Of a DNA stretch of 64,000 nucleotides, positions 32,901 through 44,700 are shown in pieces (position 1 is the first letter of the stretch; every line of letters starts with the position of its first letter). The notes under the pieces were generated by a model. That model did no database searches and was not told the DNA's origin. It saw only the letters and a list, made by a program, of their open reading frames with translations. The stretch comes from Cranoglanis bouderius (lineage: Eukaryota > Chordata > Actinopteri > Siluriformes > Cranoglanididae), in the NCBI GenBank assembly GCA_023630585.1, contig CM042543.1:17103760-17167759 (forward strand), read 5' to 3'. The position numbers and the translations under genes are program-made.

Positions 32901-34357
32901 ACTGCCAAAAGCACCAAAAATTGGTTAAATGACCATGGTGTTGGTGTGCTTGACTGGCCAGCAAACTCACCAGACCTGAACCCCATAGAGAATCTATGGG
33001 GTATTGTCAAGAGGAAAATGAGAAACAAGAGACCAAAAAATGCAGATGAGCTTAAGGCCACTGTCAAAGAAACCTGGGCTTCCATACCACCTCAGCAGTG
33101 CCACAAACTGATCACCTCCATGCCACGCCGAATTGAGGCAGTAATTAAAGCAAAAGGAGCCCCTACCAAGTATTGAGTACATGTACAGTAAATGAACATA
33201 CTTTCCAGAAGGCCAACAATTCACTAAAAATGTTTTTTTTATTGGTCTTATAAAGTATTCTAATTTGTTGAGATAGTGAATTGGTGGGTTTTTGTTAAAT
33301 GTGAGCAAAAATCATCACAATTAAAAGAACAAAGACTTAAACTACTTCAGTCTGTGTGCATTGAATTTATTTAATACACAAGTTTCACAATTTGAGTTGA
33401 ATTACTGAAATAAATGAACTTTTCCACGACATTCTAATTTATTGAGATGCACCTGTATGTTGTTATAATTTTTTGTTCCCTGACTTAATAATCATGTTTT
33501 TTTTTCTTTCAACAACAACAAAAACCCTATGCACTGTAAAAATGAGACATGTCCTTTTTAATTACAAGCAGTATTTTACTACTACTGCTTCTTCTCTACC
33601 CATAGACACCCAGTAACCTCTAGAGGTTAATGTGCAAATTCCTACTTTCACACACTGATGGTCAGGATACATTCTTGCATTTGGTTTAGACGTTAAGTGT
33701 GGTGCCATGTTGCTGGGCGGAAAAGCACTATTAGTGTTAAATTTACTGATGTGACACTTTGTATTCACCAGAAGTCTTCACTAAGAATTATGGCTTTAAA
33801 AAAAACAAAAAATATATTTTATTATTTCTTGGTAATTTGGAAAACTGCTAAAAATATGTTGATTTAATTTTCAGAAGGCGGGGAAAGCACTAGTGATGAG
33901 ATGGAGAAATTGTACATAGATCTGAAAAGGGCGAGCCTGTCTCCCATTGGTGAACGCAGGCCATCGTCAAAACGGGAATTCAGAGCTTCCTTTATAAAGC
34001 GCTGCAAAAACCACAGAGTCAATGACAAGTTGCACCACATTCGAGCGCTCAACAGCACACTGAAGGTTAGCATTTTATCCCAGATATTTTAACAGATTTT
34101 AATAATCTCAGTTTAGTTTCTATGGGACATAATAAGTATGATTTTTGTCTTGGCTCTAGGCTAAAGAGGCAGATTTGCTGACTCTGGATCAGGTGCTGGC
34201 TGACCCTGCACTCACAGCCAGGAAATTCCGGCAGTGGAAATTGACAAACGTGGTATTGCTACAGGAGATACATGCAAGAGATCCTCCTCAGACTGAATCC
34301 TGTGAGGCCTCTGATTTAACAGCTGCTGTTTCCCATCTAACAGAGACCAGTCTATAG
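28826..34357 (+). CDS. ipcef1: IPCEF1, interactor of cytohesin exchange factors
   Basis: From the MSRRRVSVKDLG start, eight exons (28815-28984, 29111-29184, 29608-29679, 29767-29828, 29996-30123, 31318-31645, 33875-34065, 34160-34357) give about 403 residues; human IPCEF1 is about 437. Order: a PH domain in the first four exons (GWLYRKN, KKYWFVLKKSSLYWY, AFYFAAE-like FYFAAESHDEMN), a Pro/Ser-rich middle (TEAPPPPYSEQ, SLPPPYSSPVP), and a C-terminal helical block (EMEKLYIDLKRASLSPIGER, SFIKRCKN, LHHIRALNSTLK) also found in CNK2. Mammalian IPCEF1 binds cytohesins (Arf6 exchange factors) downstream of PI3K. The start Met lies within the fusion frame, so the same exons serve both products. Confidence 0.93.
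29111..29184 (+). CDS. ipcef1: ipcef1 exon: PH domain
   Basis: Acceptor TTCTTCATAG, donor GTGAGT. 74 nt encoding AEKAEGYINLTDFLIDRAME then CKKK. It contains a run of nine A at 29174-29182, a potential slippage site. Confidence 0.93.
29266..29460 (+). repeat. tRNA-derived SINE
   Basis: A tRNA-like head with a B-box-like GGTTGTAAGTTCAAATACC (29306-29324) and a tail GTAAGTTGCTTTGAATAAAA (29419-29438) followed by GCCTCAGCCAAATTAATAA. This head and tail type is common in teleosts. It lies in an ipcef1 intron. Confidence 0.75.
29608..29679 (+). CDS. ipcef1: ipcef1 exon: PH domain C-terminal strands
   Basis: Acceptor TTTACCCCAG, donor GTAAGA. 72 nt encoding AMKACHPKARIFYFAAESHD then EMN, phase-continuous with its neighbours. 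Confidence 0.94.
29767..29828 (+). CDS. ipcef1: ipcef1 exon: PH C-terminal helix
   Basis: Acceptor CCTTTCAG, donor GTGAGT. 62 nt encoding WLNKLGLASIQYEPAESHPA; the Trp is the invariant PH-domain helix Trp. Confidence 0.94.
29912..29985. repeat. (TG)37 tract abutting a splice acceptor
   Basis: Uninterrupted TG dinucleotides end ten bases before the acceptor AG at 29994-29995 of the next ipcef1 exon, taking the place of a polypyrimidine tract. The whole intron is only 167 bp. Confidence 0.95.
29996..30123 (+). CDS. ipcef1: ipcef1 exon: acidic and Pro-rich segment after PH domain
   Basis: Acceptor GGAACATTAG after a (TG)n tract, donor GTGAGT. 128 nt encoding ECYSESSDHEEAESTEAPPP then PYSEQLLNQI and SPPGTGLP. 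ECYSES matches human IPCEF1. Confidence 0.92.
31050..31290 (+). repeat. Fish short interspersed repeat
   Basis: It reads CACTGCCACCTCACAGCTTC, CCTGAGCTCAGGTCACTGTC, TAAATTGCCCCTGGGTGTGA and GACTGGCATCCCATCCATGG in order. This is the forward orientation of the family found reversed at 25315-25615 and 42425-42745. It ends about 25 bp before an ipcef1 acceptor, so it supplies part of that intron's 3' region. Confidence 0.72.
31318..31645 (+). CDS. ipcef1: ipcef1 exon: long Ser/Pro-rich middle
   Basis: Acceptor CCGTTTTTCAG, donor GTAAGC. 328 nt encoding GSLPPPYSSPVPSEASPSTP, a Ser/Thr-rich stretch, KQRQSWLDLVSQ (compare CNK2 SQRRSWQDLIE) and an acidic tail. Probably disordered. Confidence 0.92.
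31947..33457 (+). mobile_element. Tc1-like transposon with near-identical 203-bp ends
   Basis: Terminal inverted repeats at 31947-32149 and 33256-33457 differ at only about four positions. Both ends start TACAGGTGCATCTCAATAAA. The 1.5-kb element encodes a Tc1 transposase on the + strand that is broken once. It sits in the ipcef1 intron between 31645 and 33875, in the same orientation as the gene. The close match of the ends implies a recent insertion. Confidence 0.95.
32212..33176 (+). pseudogene. Tc1 transposase, single frameshift
   Basis: Two helix-turn-helix segments (KLAGCSQSAVSKHVNRKL and a GRKRCTTNQENR hook-like stretch) precede the DDE domain. Catalytic residues are visible: Asp in LFSDESKF, Asp in FQQDLAPAHTA, and Glu in SPDLNPIENLW, with 34 residues between the last two (DD34E). 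The protein ends GAPTKY at TGA 33174-33176. The only visible break is one missing base near 32488; otherwise the frame is open throughout. The usual QDNAP reads QDLAP here, a possible second lesion. Confidence 0.9.
33875..34065 (+). CDS. ipcef1: ipcef1 exon: C-terminal conserved helical block
   Basis: Acceptor AATTTTCAG, donor GTTAGC. 191 nt encoding GGESTSDEMEKLYIDLKRAS, LSPIGERRPSSKREFRASFI and KRCKNHRVNDKLHHIRALNS. Very close to IPCEF1 and to the CNK2 C-terminus. Confidence 0.95.
34160..34357 (+). CDS. ipcef1: ipcef1 last coding exon
   Basis: Acceptor TTGGCTCTAG. It encodes AKEADLLTLDQVLADPALTA, RKFRQWKLTNVVLLQEIH and a short tail ending HLTETSL, then TAG at 34355-34357. Confidence 0.94.
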   Translation, partial: AKEADLLTLDQVLADPALTARKFRQWKLTNVVLLQEIHARDPPQTESCEASDLTAAVSHLTETSL

Positions 34358-34724
34358 ACAGACATCAGACATTAAGGTTCAGAACGACATGCACATGGGC
34401 CCAAGTCTGAAACATTTCCCATTTTGCCAGATGCAAAGCATATATTTTAAAAATAGAAGGACTTTACACATTATTTGTATATATCTTGTGTTATTTTATT
34501 CCTTGCCTTTTAGAACCATCAGTATCTCACCTCGATGCTGGAGAGTCTGACACTGTTTTTGTGTTAGCTCACGCTGGAGGAGTGTTTTTATTGTCTCCTG
34601 ATAGGACACAATCTTTTTAGTGAACTAACTTTTTAAACTTTGTACAGTTTTAGAATGTGTTTCTTGTAGTGTTTGCTCACATTCACTCAGTGTAAATGGT
34701 ATGTTTCCATTTTAGTGAAATAAG

Positions 34725-34730
34725 AATAAA
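34725..34730 (+). terminator. ipcef1: Poly(A) signal of ipcef1
   Basis: AATAAA about 370 bp after the ipcef1 stop, followed by a T-rich stretch. The first canonical signal after the stop. Confidence 0.7.
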
Positions 34731-34957
34731 CACATGCTTAAACTGAGATTGAATATTATTTATTTATTTTTTTCTTTGTTTTCATCTTTAAGAGATATAG
34801 CCATAATTCACATTTTATAGCAGTCAAATGTTTAATTTCCAGTTGCTTCTGGTTATTCATGCATCATGAGATGTTTCCACTGGTGCTGGTACCTTGATTT
34901 TATTTTTTATTTTTTTAAGTAACATTTAATAGAACTCATACACTATATGTCCAAAGG

Positions 34958-34990
34958 TACAGTTATGTGAAAAAATAAATAATTGTTTTG

Positions 34991-35026
<36 letters not shown>

Positions 35027-36246
35027 AAGTATTTGGACAAGCAAACATTTGACCCTCTTTGAAACAGTGCATATTAATAAAGTTGATACACTCTATCAAA
35101 TGACACACAAAATTGATATTTTGTATTTTGTATCTTCCCAATTTAAATGAACAAAAAGCAGATCAGTCACATGGGAAAAGTAAGTACACACCTTCAAATC
35201 CATAAAATTAGAATCAGGTTTACAAGACCCAGGTGTCAGTGATTAGAACCTGCTTAGGGAGTGCAGATGGAACCTGTCTTATTTATACCCCTCTCATATA
35301 TAGTGTCTGGTGTTCCTTTTGTTATTGAGGTGTGTGGTGTCATCATGCCAAAATCTAAAGAGTTCTGTAAGGTCTTCAGAAAAAAATGTTGTGGATGCCT
35401 ATAAGTCTGGCAAGGGTTTTTAAAAAATCTCAAAATTATTTAAAATGCATCATTCCACTGTAAGGAAAATAATCTGCAAATGGCACAGATTTCAAACGAC
35501 TGCCAATTTGTCCAGGACTGGCCGTCCCAGCAAATTCAGCCCAAGAGCAGACCGTCTGATGCAAAAATAAGTCTCCAAGAACCCCAAAATTTCATCACAG
35601 GATCTGTTAAGTCTTGCAACTGTTGGTGCCAAAGTGCATGTTTCTACAATCAGAAAGACATTGCACAAATTTGACCTGCATGGGAGATGTGCCAGGAAAA
35701 AGCTTTGTCTAAAAAGAAAATTAAAGCAAGACTACAATTTGCCAATGAGCAAATTTGACCTAAGCACACTAGCAAATCCACCAAGGAATGGCTCAAAAAG
35801 AAGAAATGGAGGGTTATGGAATGGCCTGGTCAAAGTCCGGATTTGAATCCCTTTGAAATGGGCAGTACATGCAAGAAAACCCTCATGCAACTGAAAAAAT
35901 ATTGCACGGAAGAGTGATAAAAATGCCAGCAAGCTGATGTCAGAGACTGGTGAACAATTATGCAAAACGTCTACAAGAAGTTATTTCTGCTAAAGGGGGC
36001 AATACTAGCTTCTGAGGAAAAGGGTGTAGTTACTTTTTCCACAGAAGAATATCACATCTATTGATATTTCTGTTGAATAAATGATTGAAAAGGCTAATTT
36101 TCCTTGTGGATTTATTCAGGTATATCAACTTTATTAATAGGCACCGTTTCAAAGATGATCAAATGTTTGCTTTGACATACTTGTCCAAATATGTCAAAAA
36201 AGCCAACAATTTCCATGGGGTGTTCTTATTTTTTCACATAACTGTA
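34958..36246 (+). mobile_element. Tc1-like transposon, decayed, nested
   Basis: Ends at TA dinucleotides with inverted repeats reading CAGTTATGTGAAAAAATAA on both sides. Inner blocks also match (CAAACATTTGA, TTAATAAAGTTGATA). Transposase remnants run on the + strand at about 35345-35990, starting MPKSKEFCKVFRK and followed by frameshifted pieces. A poly(T) run of about 35 (34991-35025) lies in the left repeat. Confidence 0.85.
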
Positions 36247-36553
36247 TTTGGTATGTAGTGTAATCATATTTATATGTGCTTCTTATGTGCATTGCTATGG
36301 GAACCCCTCCTGCTGCTGTAGCCACTCTTCTGTAAAGTCTTTTCACTAGAGTTTGATAGCTAAAGAGATCAGCTTCCATTTAACCACAAGCACATTAGTG
36401 AGGTCAGACACTAATATTGAGTGACAAGGCCTTCTGTGTTCTATGTAGGCCAGTCAAGTTCTACCACATGAAACCATTTCTTTTTGCATTTCATTTTGTC
36501 TTCCCAAACCGTCATGAAGCCAAAAGCATGCAATTCTCCAGAATTTCACGGTA

Positions 36554-37667
36554 TACAGGTGCAGCTCAAAAAATTTGAATATCATGGAAAAGTTAATTTT
36601 ATTCCGTAATTTAATTTAAAAAGTGGAACTTTCATATATTCTAGATTCATTACATAAAATGAAATATTTCAAACCTTTTTTGTTTTAATCTTGATGATTA
36701 TGGCTTACAGCTCATGGAAATCAAAAATTCAGTATCTCAAAATATTAGAATATACAATTTATAATACAGAAATGTTGACCTTCTGAAAAGTATGTTAATT
36801 TATGCACTCAATACTTGGTCGGGGCTCCTTTTGCATGAATTACGGCATCAATGCAGCATGGCATGGAGGCAATCAGCCTGTGGCACTGCTGAGGTGTTTT
36901 GGAAGCCCAGGTTCCTTTGATAGCGGCCTTCAGCTCGTCTGTATTGTTGGGTCTGGTGTCTCTCATCTTCCTCTTGACAAAATTCAGGTCAGGCGAGTTG
37001 AATGGCCAATCAAGCACAGTAATACCATGGTCAGCAAACCAGTTACTAGTAGTTTTGGCACTGTGGGCAGGTGTAAAAGGAAATCAGCATCTCCATAAAG
37101 CTTGTCAGCAGATGGAAGCATGAAGTGCTCTAAAATCTCCTGGTAGACGCCTGCATTGACTCTCGACTTGAGAAAAGTCGGTCCACAGTGGACCAACACC
37201 AACAGATGACATGGCACCCCAAATCATCACTGGACCCCCACATCATTCACACTGGACTTCAAGCAACGTGGATTCTGTGCCTCTCCACTCTTCCTCCAGA
37301 CTCTGGGACCTTGTTTTCCAAATGAAATGGAAAATTTACTTTCATCTGAAAAGAGGACTTTGGACCACTGAGCAATGGTGCTTTGAGTAAAAAGGTGTTT
37401 TGAGTTAATTAGCTGATTAGAGTCTTCTCAGGTCGACATTGCTGTATTATAAATTCTTTATTCTAATATTTTTGAGATACTGGATTTTTCCAGTGTCTCA
37501 TTTCCATGAGCTGTAAGCCGTAATCATCAAAATTAAAACAAAAAAGGTTTGAAATATAAAACTTTATGTAATTAATCTAGAATATATGAAAGTTCCACTT
37601 TTTAAATTAAATTACAGAAAAAAATGAACTTTTCCACGATATTCTAATTTTTTGAGATGTACCTGTA
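36554..37667 (-). mobile_element. Tc1-like transposon, internally deleted, nested
   Basis: Ends TACAGGTGCAGCTCAAAAAA and, reversed, TACAGGTACATCTCAAAAAA at TA sites. Long inverted repeats run to about 36770 and 37450. The - strand carries the C-terminal part of a transposase ending HAKGAPTKY, as in the 31947-33457 element. The segment with the catalytic Glu (NPIENLWG) is deleted, so this is a dead, older relative of that element. Confidence 0.88.
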
Positions 37668-37758
37668 CTTTATGCATTATGATTTTCATTCATTGGAACT
37701 ATGAGGTCCAATTTATGAATTACAAGGGGTGTTCACATACTTTTGGCTATAAATTGTA

Positions 37759-38591
37759 TGTGTAAGGAGGATCTGCCTGATTTATAAAATTGTGTATACC
37801 AATAAAACCTGAAAGGAAAAAAAAAAACTTTTAAATGTGAGGGCTGAAAGATTTTGGATGTAAAAGTGTTATTTCATTAATGCTTGGAGTGGATATCTAG
37901 AGCTAGAAAATATTATTTTTTACAAAATTATTATTAATAACAAAAATTAGATTTGTCTTGGAATAAATGAAACATACCTATATACCTTTGTGGTACAGTC
38001 ATAAATTGTGTCATATCTTTACCATTTAAAAGTAAACTTAAAACTTCCAAAGTGAAGCTAGAAATCCTGGGTCTGCTGAGAAAAGCTTACACTCAACCCT
38101 ATCAGGAGTCTCTGCTTTAACATCATTCAGGGTTTTCTCCCACTTCTGGCACCTATGCTTCTACACTTTTAAGTAAGCGAATCATCAAGGGACATTTTAT
38201 GGTTTCAGTTGAATCTCGGCCCTGCCTCATAAATAAATAAAGAAGGATAGAGGTGGTTGTTGAAGGCCGTTGTGTTCAGTTCCACTAGATGTTTCCACTA
38301 GATGGCAGGCTCATGCCGTGATGAATCTAAACTGTTTTAGAGGTGTTTTCTGACCTTTAAAATCAAATATTTCAACATTGCATAAACTTGTATGTGCAGT
38401 GAAAAAAACACCTTGACATTTGCTGTTGGCAGACAAGCAGACAGTTGGAGTTTGGCAGATGACTAGATAAAGTTCACAAACACAATTTGATACATAGATC
38501 AACAAAACACAGCAGCATGCATTAATCTCTCTGCCACAACATGTAGCAGAAGTAGACATAATGATGTGCTAAGACATGTTTTGTGTTTCTC
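37759..38591. other. Intergenic sequence between ipcef1 and the calpain
   Basis: AT-rich, no exon or clear repeat recognised. Two convergent transcription units end on either side of the transposon pile. Confidence 0.5.
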
Positions 38592-38597
38592 TTTATT
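38592..38597 (-). terminator. Poly(A) signal of the calpain gene
   Basis: TTTATT on the + strand (AATAAA on the - strand) about 130 bp beyond the calpain stop. Confidence 0.65.
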
Positions 38598-38726
38598 CAC
38601 CTAAAGAAAAAGCCTTTAACAAGATTTTTCAAAACCTACCCAAGTAAGCTCTATAATAATTTGAAATGTGCTGTTGTATACATTGTAGGAATGAAATGCT
38701 CCATTTATATGGTTCCCACCACTTCT

Positions 38727-38753
38727 TCAGGAGTACATAGTAAGGTGCAGCCA
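38727..38753 (-). CDS. capn14: calpain exon 20 (last coding, 27 nt)
   Basis: Acceptor CATGTTTTAG on the - strand, then WLHLTMYS and TGA. The C-terminal Trp-Leu start is typical of penta-EF-hand calpains. Confidence 0.9.
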   Translation of the reverse strand, partial: WLHLTMYS

Positions 38754-41700
38754 CTAAAACATGTTTAGAGGAGCAGGTAAGGGATTTAAACTGACAACAA
38801 AAATCATTGAGGTGGAAATTTCACCCCAAAATCATTCATGAATATTAACATTTACATAAGGAACTTTTAAAAAGACATACCTCATGCTCTTGGAGGTGCA
38901 TATAATGTCTGTCAGAAAGTTTTCTGAATATTTCTTTTAAACACAGAAAATAATGCTTATTAATGACACTGAATTTAAAATCACTGTGTGTTAGGTTTGT
39001 TTGCATTAGAAATAATAGAACATGTATGATTAGAATTCTAAATGGATTTTTGTTTCCTTTTTGTTGTATGCTTAACTGATCTTTAATAATATACTCTAAT
39101 ATGTACTGTATTATAGCATACAAAAAAACTTGAATCCAGGCTTACCAAACATGCAACTTAGACGTAGAGCGAGTAAGCTGAATCTCTCCAGAGTGATTCT
39201 CCCAGTGGAGTCAGCAAAGCGTAGAGTTGTAAGTTTCAACAGCTTATCACTAACATAAAAGCCTAAGGGAGCACAAGACCGTAATTACCGTGTGAGAATT
39301 CTCATGTTTGGAAGTACTCCCATATGAGAGATATTTGCCTAAATGGAAGAGTAACTATATCCAGCTAAATGCCCACTCAGTAATGCAATGCCATGTCTTA
39401 AAGCAAAATTAGTTACATCAACTACATGTCAAAAATATTAGAATGAACCTGTGGCTTCCACTGCTTGCCGAAGCTCCTCCAGTGACAGAATGCCATCTCT
39501 GTTATTGTCCATGTGGAAGAAGATATCCTGTGAAAACACATAAAGATTGCAATATATCACTGAGAGTAAGACATTTTAAATAGTGGGCAATTATAGTCTG
39601 TGATTAGTTTACCTTGTACAACTCAATTTTTTTCAACAGCTCGCTGAGTTCTAATGCATTGAGTGTTCCAGTAACTGAGAGCTATTAGAGAAGACAGTTA
39701 AGGAGCACCTTGAGCCCACATATAGCTAGTTATATACAGTTTTAAAGAATTCCAGCCAACCTTAGCCAAAGAATGCATTGTTCATTACATTCGTATATCT
39801 TTCTATTGTTTGCAGATGTTTGCTATGCAAACAGAATTGTAGGATGATTGTTACAGTGGCTGAAAAAGGTATAGGATACATCCATCATAGCAACGATACT
39901 CTGACAAGCATCCAAGCTGAAACCTCCTGTGCTTTGCACACCACCTGGAAGTACAAATATTGATAAAGCAAAACAGTTGTCTGTAAACTAGGTCTACCTC
40001 ACGTATAAGACCAGTTGCTCACCTCCAATATACTTCTCATTTAGAATTCTCTGAAGCTGCTCTGCATTGATTTCCTGATACTAATTCAATATAACAAAAA
40101 TATTGTTTGTCAGACTGTAGTTTCAAATATTACATATATTTAACATTATATATAACACATCTTTTATTCTTAAAACTGGAGAAAATGCACAGATTTTCAT
40201 TTTCATGAGATGCAATGTGTCATTAAATTCTCCATTCATTTAAAAATTATTTTTCACTTCTTTTTTAAACAAAAGAGTATAGTTACATGATCAGATATTT
40301 GACGCAGCACTTTCCCATCAGAGCCGAGCATCATAAAGGGCTCTCTAATAAAAAAGAAAATTGGTTAAGGAATATGATTCATCCAAAATGAAAGCAACAG
40401 CATGTCCCAAATGCAATAGCCTGTCCCAAAAGTCTCTCATCGCAAATTCTTCCTACATTTAGGACAATGTCACTTGAACAATGTTAAATGTTAACTGTAG
40501 TGCACATACTCTGTGTGGGTTTCTGTCTTAGAACAGAGGCTCAGGATGAAGGAGGCAGTTTTATTGGACTCGTAGGTATATGGCATGATGATATACTCTC
40601 CTGGTTCCAGCCTCAAAAACTCTGTTATTTCACGTGAATCAAGCATCACTTTGGTGCAATACACCAGATTACTGGTGCTAATGAAGGAAGCTGTGGATGT
40701 GTCTCTACAATCTTTCATCTACAGGAGAGAAAAGCAAATATATGAATTTGAAGAAAGAGATTTGTGCTACAGACTGTTAATATTAGCCAAACTTACCTCT
40801 GGTGTTCTCTGAAGAAAAAAAAAGGAAAACAAGAGCTATGAGAACAAAGAAAGAGTAGACAACCATATTACAAAAAAAATAGAGATGTTGGACAATTCTC
40901 ACTAGCCTTGAAAATGCTGAAACCAAGGTGAAGTTTTCTGGTGAGACGTCTGTTTCTCTTATCAGGTTTTTGCATGAGAGACACAAGTATATTTGGCGCT
41001 TGGTTTGATATTGGTTCACAGGCTCTGTTTATCTCAGTGATCTTGAGTGGAAACTGAGGGTTGCTCCAGAAAGTGTCTAAACAGATCAGCATTATAAAAC
41101 TGTTACTTCCATTTTATATCTAAAGAAATGTAAAAGGCCATTATGAATGTTTTGACTGTTTCTAAATAATATGATGGGTGTTGGGGTACCAAAAGCAAAT
41201 TACTGTAGCTTCTATAAGTTACCATGTATTCTACTCTACTCAATTCTATTCTGTTTTAATGTTCAACCTGAAATTTACATTTACGGCAATTGGCAGACAC
41301 CCTTATCCAGAGCGACTTACTTCTTTATTTCATTTATACATCTGAGCAGTTGAGGGTTAAGGGCCTTGCTCAAGGGCCCAACAATGGCAGCTTGGCAGTG
41401 CTGGGGTTTGAACTCACGACCTTTGATCATCAACTCACAGTGAACTGTTCATAAAATGTTAAAGCTGCTGTATGTATGATTTGGAATTTCACCCTCTTTG
41501 ACAGAAGCTACATCCAGAAAAAACATTTCTTAACATGGGTTGGGCTGTGACATTCTCCATTGTACTGTGTTCTAAACTGCAATAATAGTCTTTCACACCA
41601 AGTACTATGCCTAAATAGTTATGACATTATTGGGGAAAGATCCTCTCACTTTAAACATAAGCTTGCCTTTTATCTAGCGTCAGTATATCAATATTAGTGC

Positions 41701-44700
41701 ATATTACTGTAACCAGCTAGCTTGCATGAGTCTGCGATCTAGTGGAAACATATAGTGGAACTGAACACCACAGCCTTCAACAGGTTCTACAAGTCTGCCA
41801 CTTACATAATATTGATGTTTTTACTTACTAAAACTTATTACAGTTTTAAACATAATGAGTAGTCAGTAAGACACTATACAGTAGTTACCTTTACAATCCA
41901 TGCGGCCACCACCTGTGCTGCCTGCGAGCCAGCGGCCATCATGCATTGATAAGATCCAGTGGCTTTCAGAGGAGCCATCCAGAAAAGCAGGAGAGTAATT
42001 GCAGATATCAAGCTGACAGAAGCATTTGCAGAAATCCTCCATAGACATCCTCAATGCAAAATAAAGGCACACATTGAAATACAACATGCCCTAAAAGGCC
42101 ATTTTGTTTTGTGTGGGGAAAAAAAGTTTGAAAGCCAGTTCTAGTGGTTCATACCAGAACTCTCCATCATTGACAAAATTTGTGTACAATTTGCGCTCTT
42201 CCTCACTGACTGTCATCCATGTTTGTGATCTGAGTTACAAATAGAACAAATAGGACATTAATTATTTAGTTAATAATTTGATTAAACTTATGTGCATAGT
42301 TATGGAATCAAAATATGATAAATATTAAAATATAGCAAAATATGATGAAATCTGTTTAGTCACATTGTCTTATGCAACAACAATACAAACCCAGCACAAA
42401 ACACACAAGTTACTGGAAAGTTTAATCATCCTTCCATCCATCCATTTTCTGTACTGCTTATCCTACACAGGGTCGCGGGAAGCCTGGACCGTATCCCGGG
42501 GACTCAGGGCACAAGGTGGGGGACACCCTGGACAGGGTGCCAGCCCATCGCAGGGCACAATCACACACAAACTCACCCACACATTCACACACTATGGACA
42601 ATTTTAGTGATGCCAATCACCCTGCAATGCATGTCTTTGAACCGGAGTACCCAGAGGAAACACCTGAAGCGCAGGGAGAACATGCAAACTCTGCACACAC
42701 AGGGCAGAGGTGGGAATTGAACCTCCAACGTGATAACAACTAACCACATCAGTAGTTTTCAAATTAAAAAGTTAATTGACAATTTAAAAAAATATTCTCC
42801 ATAGGGGCAGTAAATCTAGAAAGAGTCTCAGCTTCAGGTGCTTTCCCACGCTCCACAGAACATGGCCTTGTTCAAATACATAGTACACAATACTGAAAGG
42901 GGCATTTAGTACAGGTAAAGAATAGGGCGTCAGAAACAGGGGCTTATCTACATGTGATACACCTAGTAACAGCATGGAAAATATTTGGCATGCCATTTTA
43001 AATTATAGTTATACTATTCTTTGGGGCTGAATGGTGCATGAATAGAAAACTAGCAACATCCTTGTTGTAAAGCAATACAGCATCTAATTATGCCTAGTCA
43101 AATGATGATCTCCTATTTCACTACACCACTAGTCAATACTGTATACCTGCTATATGTAATAATGGTTTATTATGGTGAAAGTTCTTATGAATGCACAGCC
43201 GTTTTCATCCCAGTTTGATTGTTCTGTAACACAACAGATCTGAAGGTAAGTTAATTGTGCCACTGTGATGAGAAACAAAAATGTTTGTTTTCTTATTGTA
43301 CACTCTGAGCTACAGATAGTAGATAGTAGAGCTGAGATTAAAATCAGAATAGCAAAAATAATAAATAATATCAACTGTGTTTTCAAAACACAGTTCTAGA
43401 GACTGCCACTTGCATTTGTACTTGTCTAAATGTGTTGTTAACTATCTGAACCATAGGATAGGAATTTGGCTATGTGCACATTTTTAAATGCTTGGTTTTA
43501 CAGTGTTTAATATAGCACTTCTTACCCATCACTCCAGTTTCCCATCCATTCTGTGTGTCCCCAAGGGTTTAAGAGCCTTACCAGCTGAACCGGATTGCCA
43601 TTGCTTGTCACCTATTTAAAACACCCAGGGAATTATCTTTCAAAACATCAAAGCATTAAAGCATTTCAATGACTTCAAAAGGCAACTAGTCACAGAACAA
43701 CAAACACACACTAATCATAACAAGAACATTTTGAAATTGACAAATGAAACAGAAAACAATGTATCTTATTGATGTTTTTTGTAATTATGCCTTATAACAA
43801 TGCTGGGGCCCAAACATGTTCCAGCATGACAATGCCCCTGTGCACAAAGCAAAGTCCATAAAGACATGGTGTGCCAAGGTTGGTGTGGAAGAACCTGAGT
43901 GGCCTGCATATAGCCCTGACCTCAACCCCACTGAACACCTTTGGGATGAACCGGAACACTGACTGCATCCCAGGCCTCCTTGCCCGACATTAGTGCCTGA
44001 CCTCACTAATGCTCTTGTGACTGAATGGGCAAATCCCCATTGCCACACTCCAAAATCTAGTGGAAAGCCTTTCCAAAAGAGTGGACGTTATAATAAAAGC
44101 AAAAGGAGGACTGAATCTTGAATGGGGTGTCCAGCAAACACATATGGGTATGAATGGTCAGGTATCCACAAACTTTTGCCCATATAGTATATTCCCCTTC
44201 CAATCTTTGTGATGCTCTGATAACCTGGGCTCATACCTCCATTGCAACTGGTTACTCAGGGTTTACAGAGATCCATCAAATTCTTGCCACAAAATGTTAT
44301 AAGACTATAAGACATACAAAGGTAAGTTATGTCATTCTAAATGATCACATTATTGGTGATAGATTGCTTTTCATAGTCCTTTTGATTAATTCCCTTCCTG
44401 CCTTATCTATAGCATTCAAAACAGAACTTTCAACTTGTGTTCAGATACTTTGGTAGTAAGGTAAGTGTATTTTTTATTTTCATTTACAAATTACTTTAAA
44501 AGACAGTAAAGGCTCTAAAAAATTACAAGCTGCTTCTTTAAATTGGATTCATAAGACTAAGACGTACCTTGGTGACCCCTGTCACAGTGTAGGCATGACC
44601 CTCCACTAGACCGTTATTCTGCTTTGCATTAAACTCTGCCTAAAAAAAAGAGTCTTGTAATTATGCTTGGAATACAGGCTATATGGGATACAGAACTTAT

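Larger units (their letters stand above)
34939..37758. mobile_element. Old Tc1-family remnant split by two later insertions
   Basis: Its pieces are 34939-34957, 36247-36553 and 37668-37758. The left piece CACTATATGTCCAAAGG and the right piece ending CATACTTTTGGCTATAAATT are the inverted ends of a fish family whose ends read like CACTATATGGCCAAAAGTAT. The middle piece contains CACATTAGTGAGGTCAGACACTAAT, the reverse complement of that family's coding-strand sequence, which is also seen at 43787-44191. Two other Tc1 elements sit inside it at TA sites. It occupies most of the space between ipcef1 and the calpain. Confidence 0.7.
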
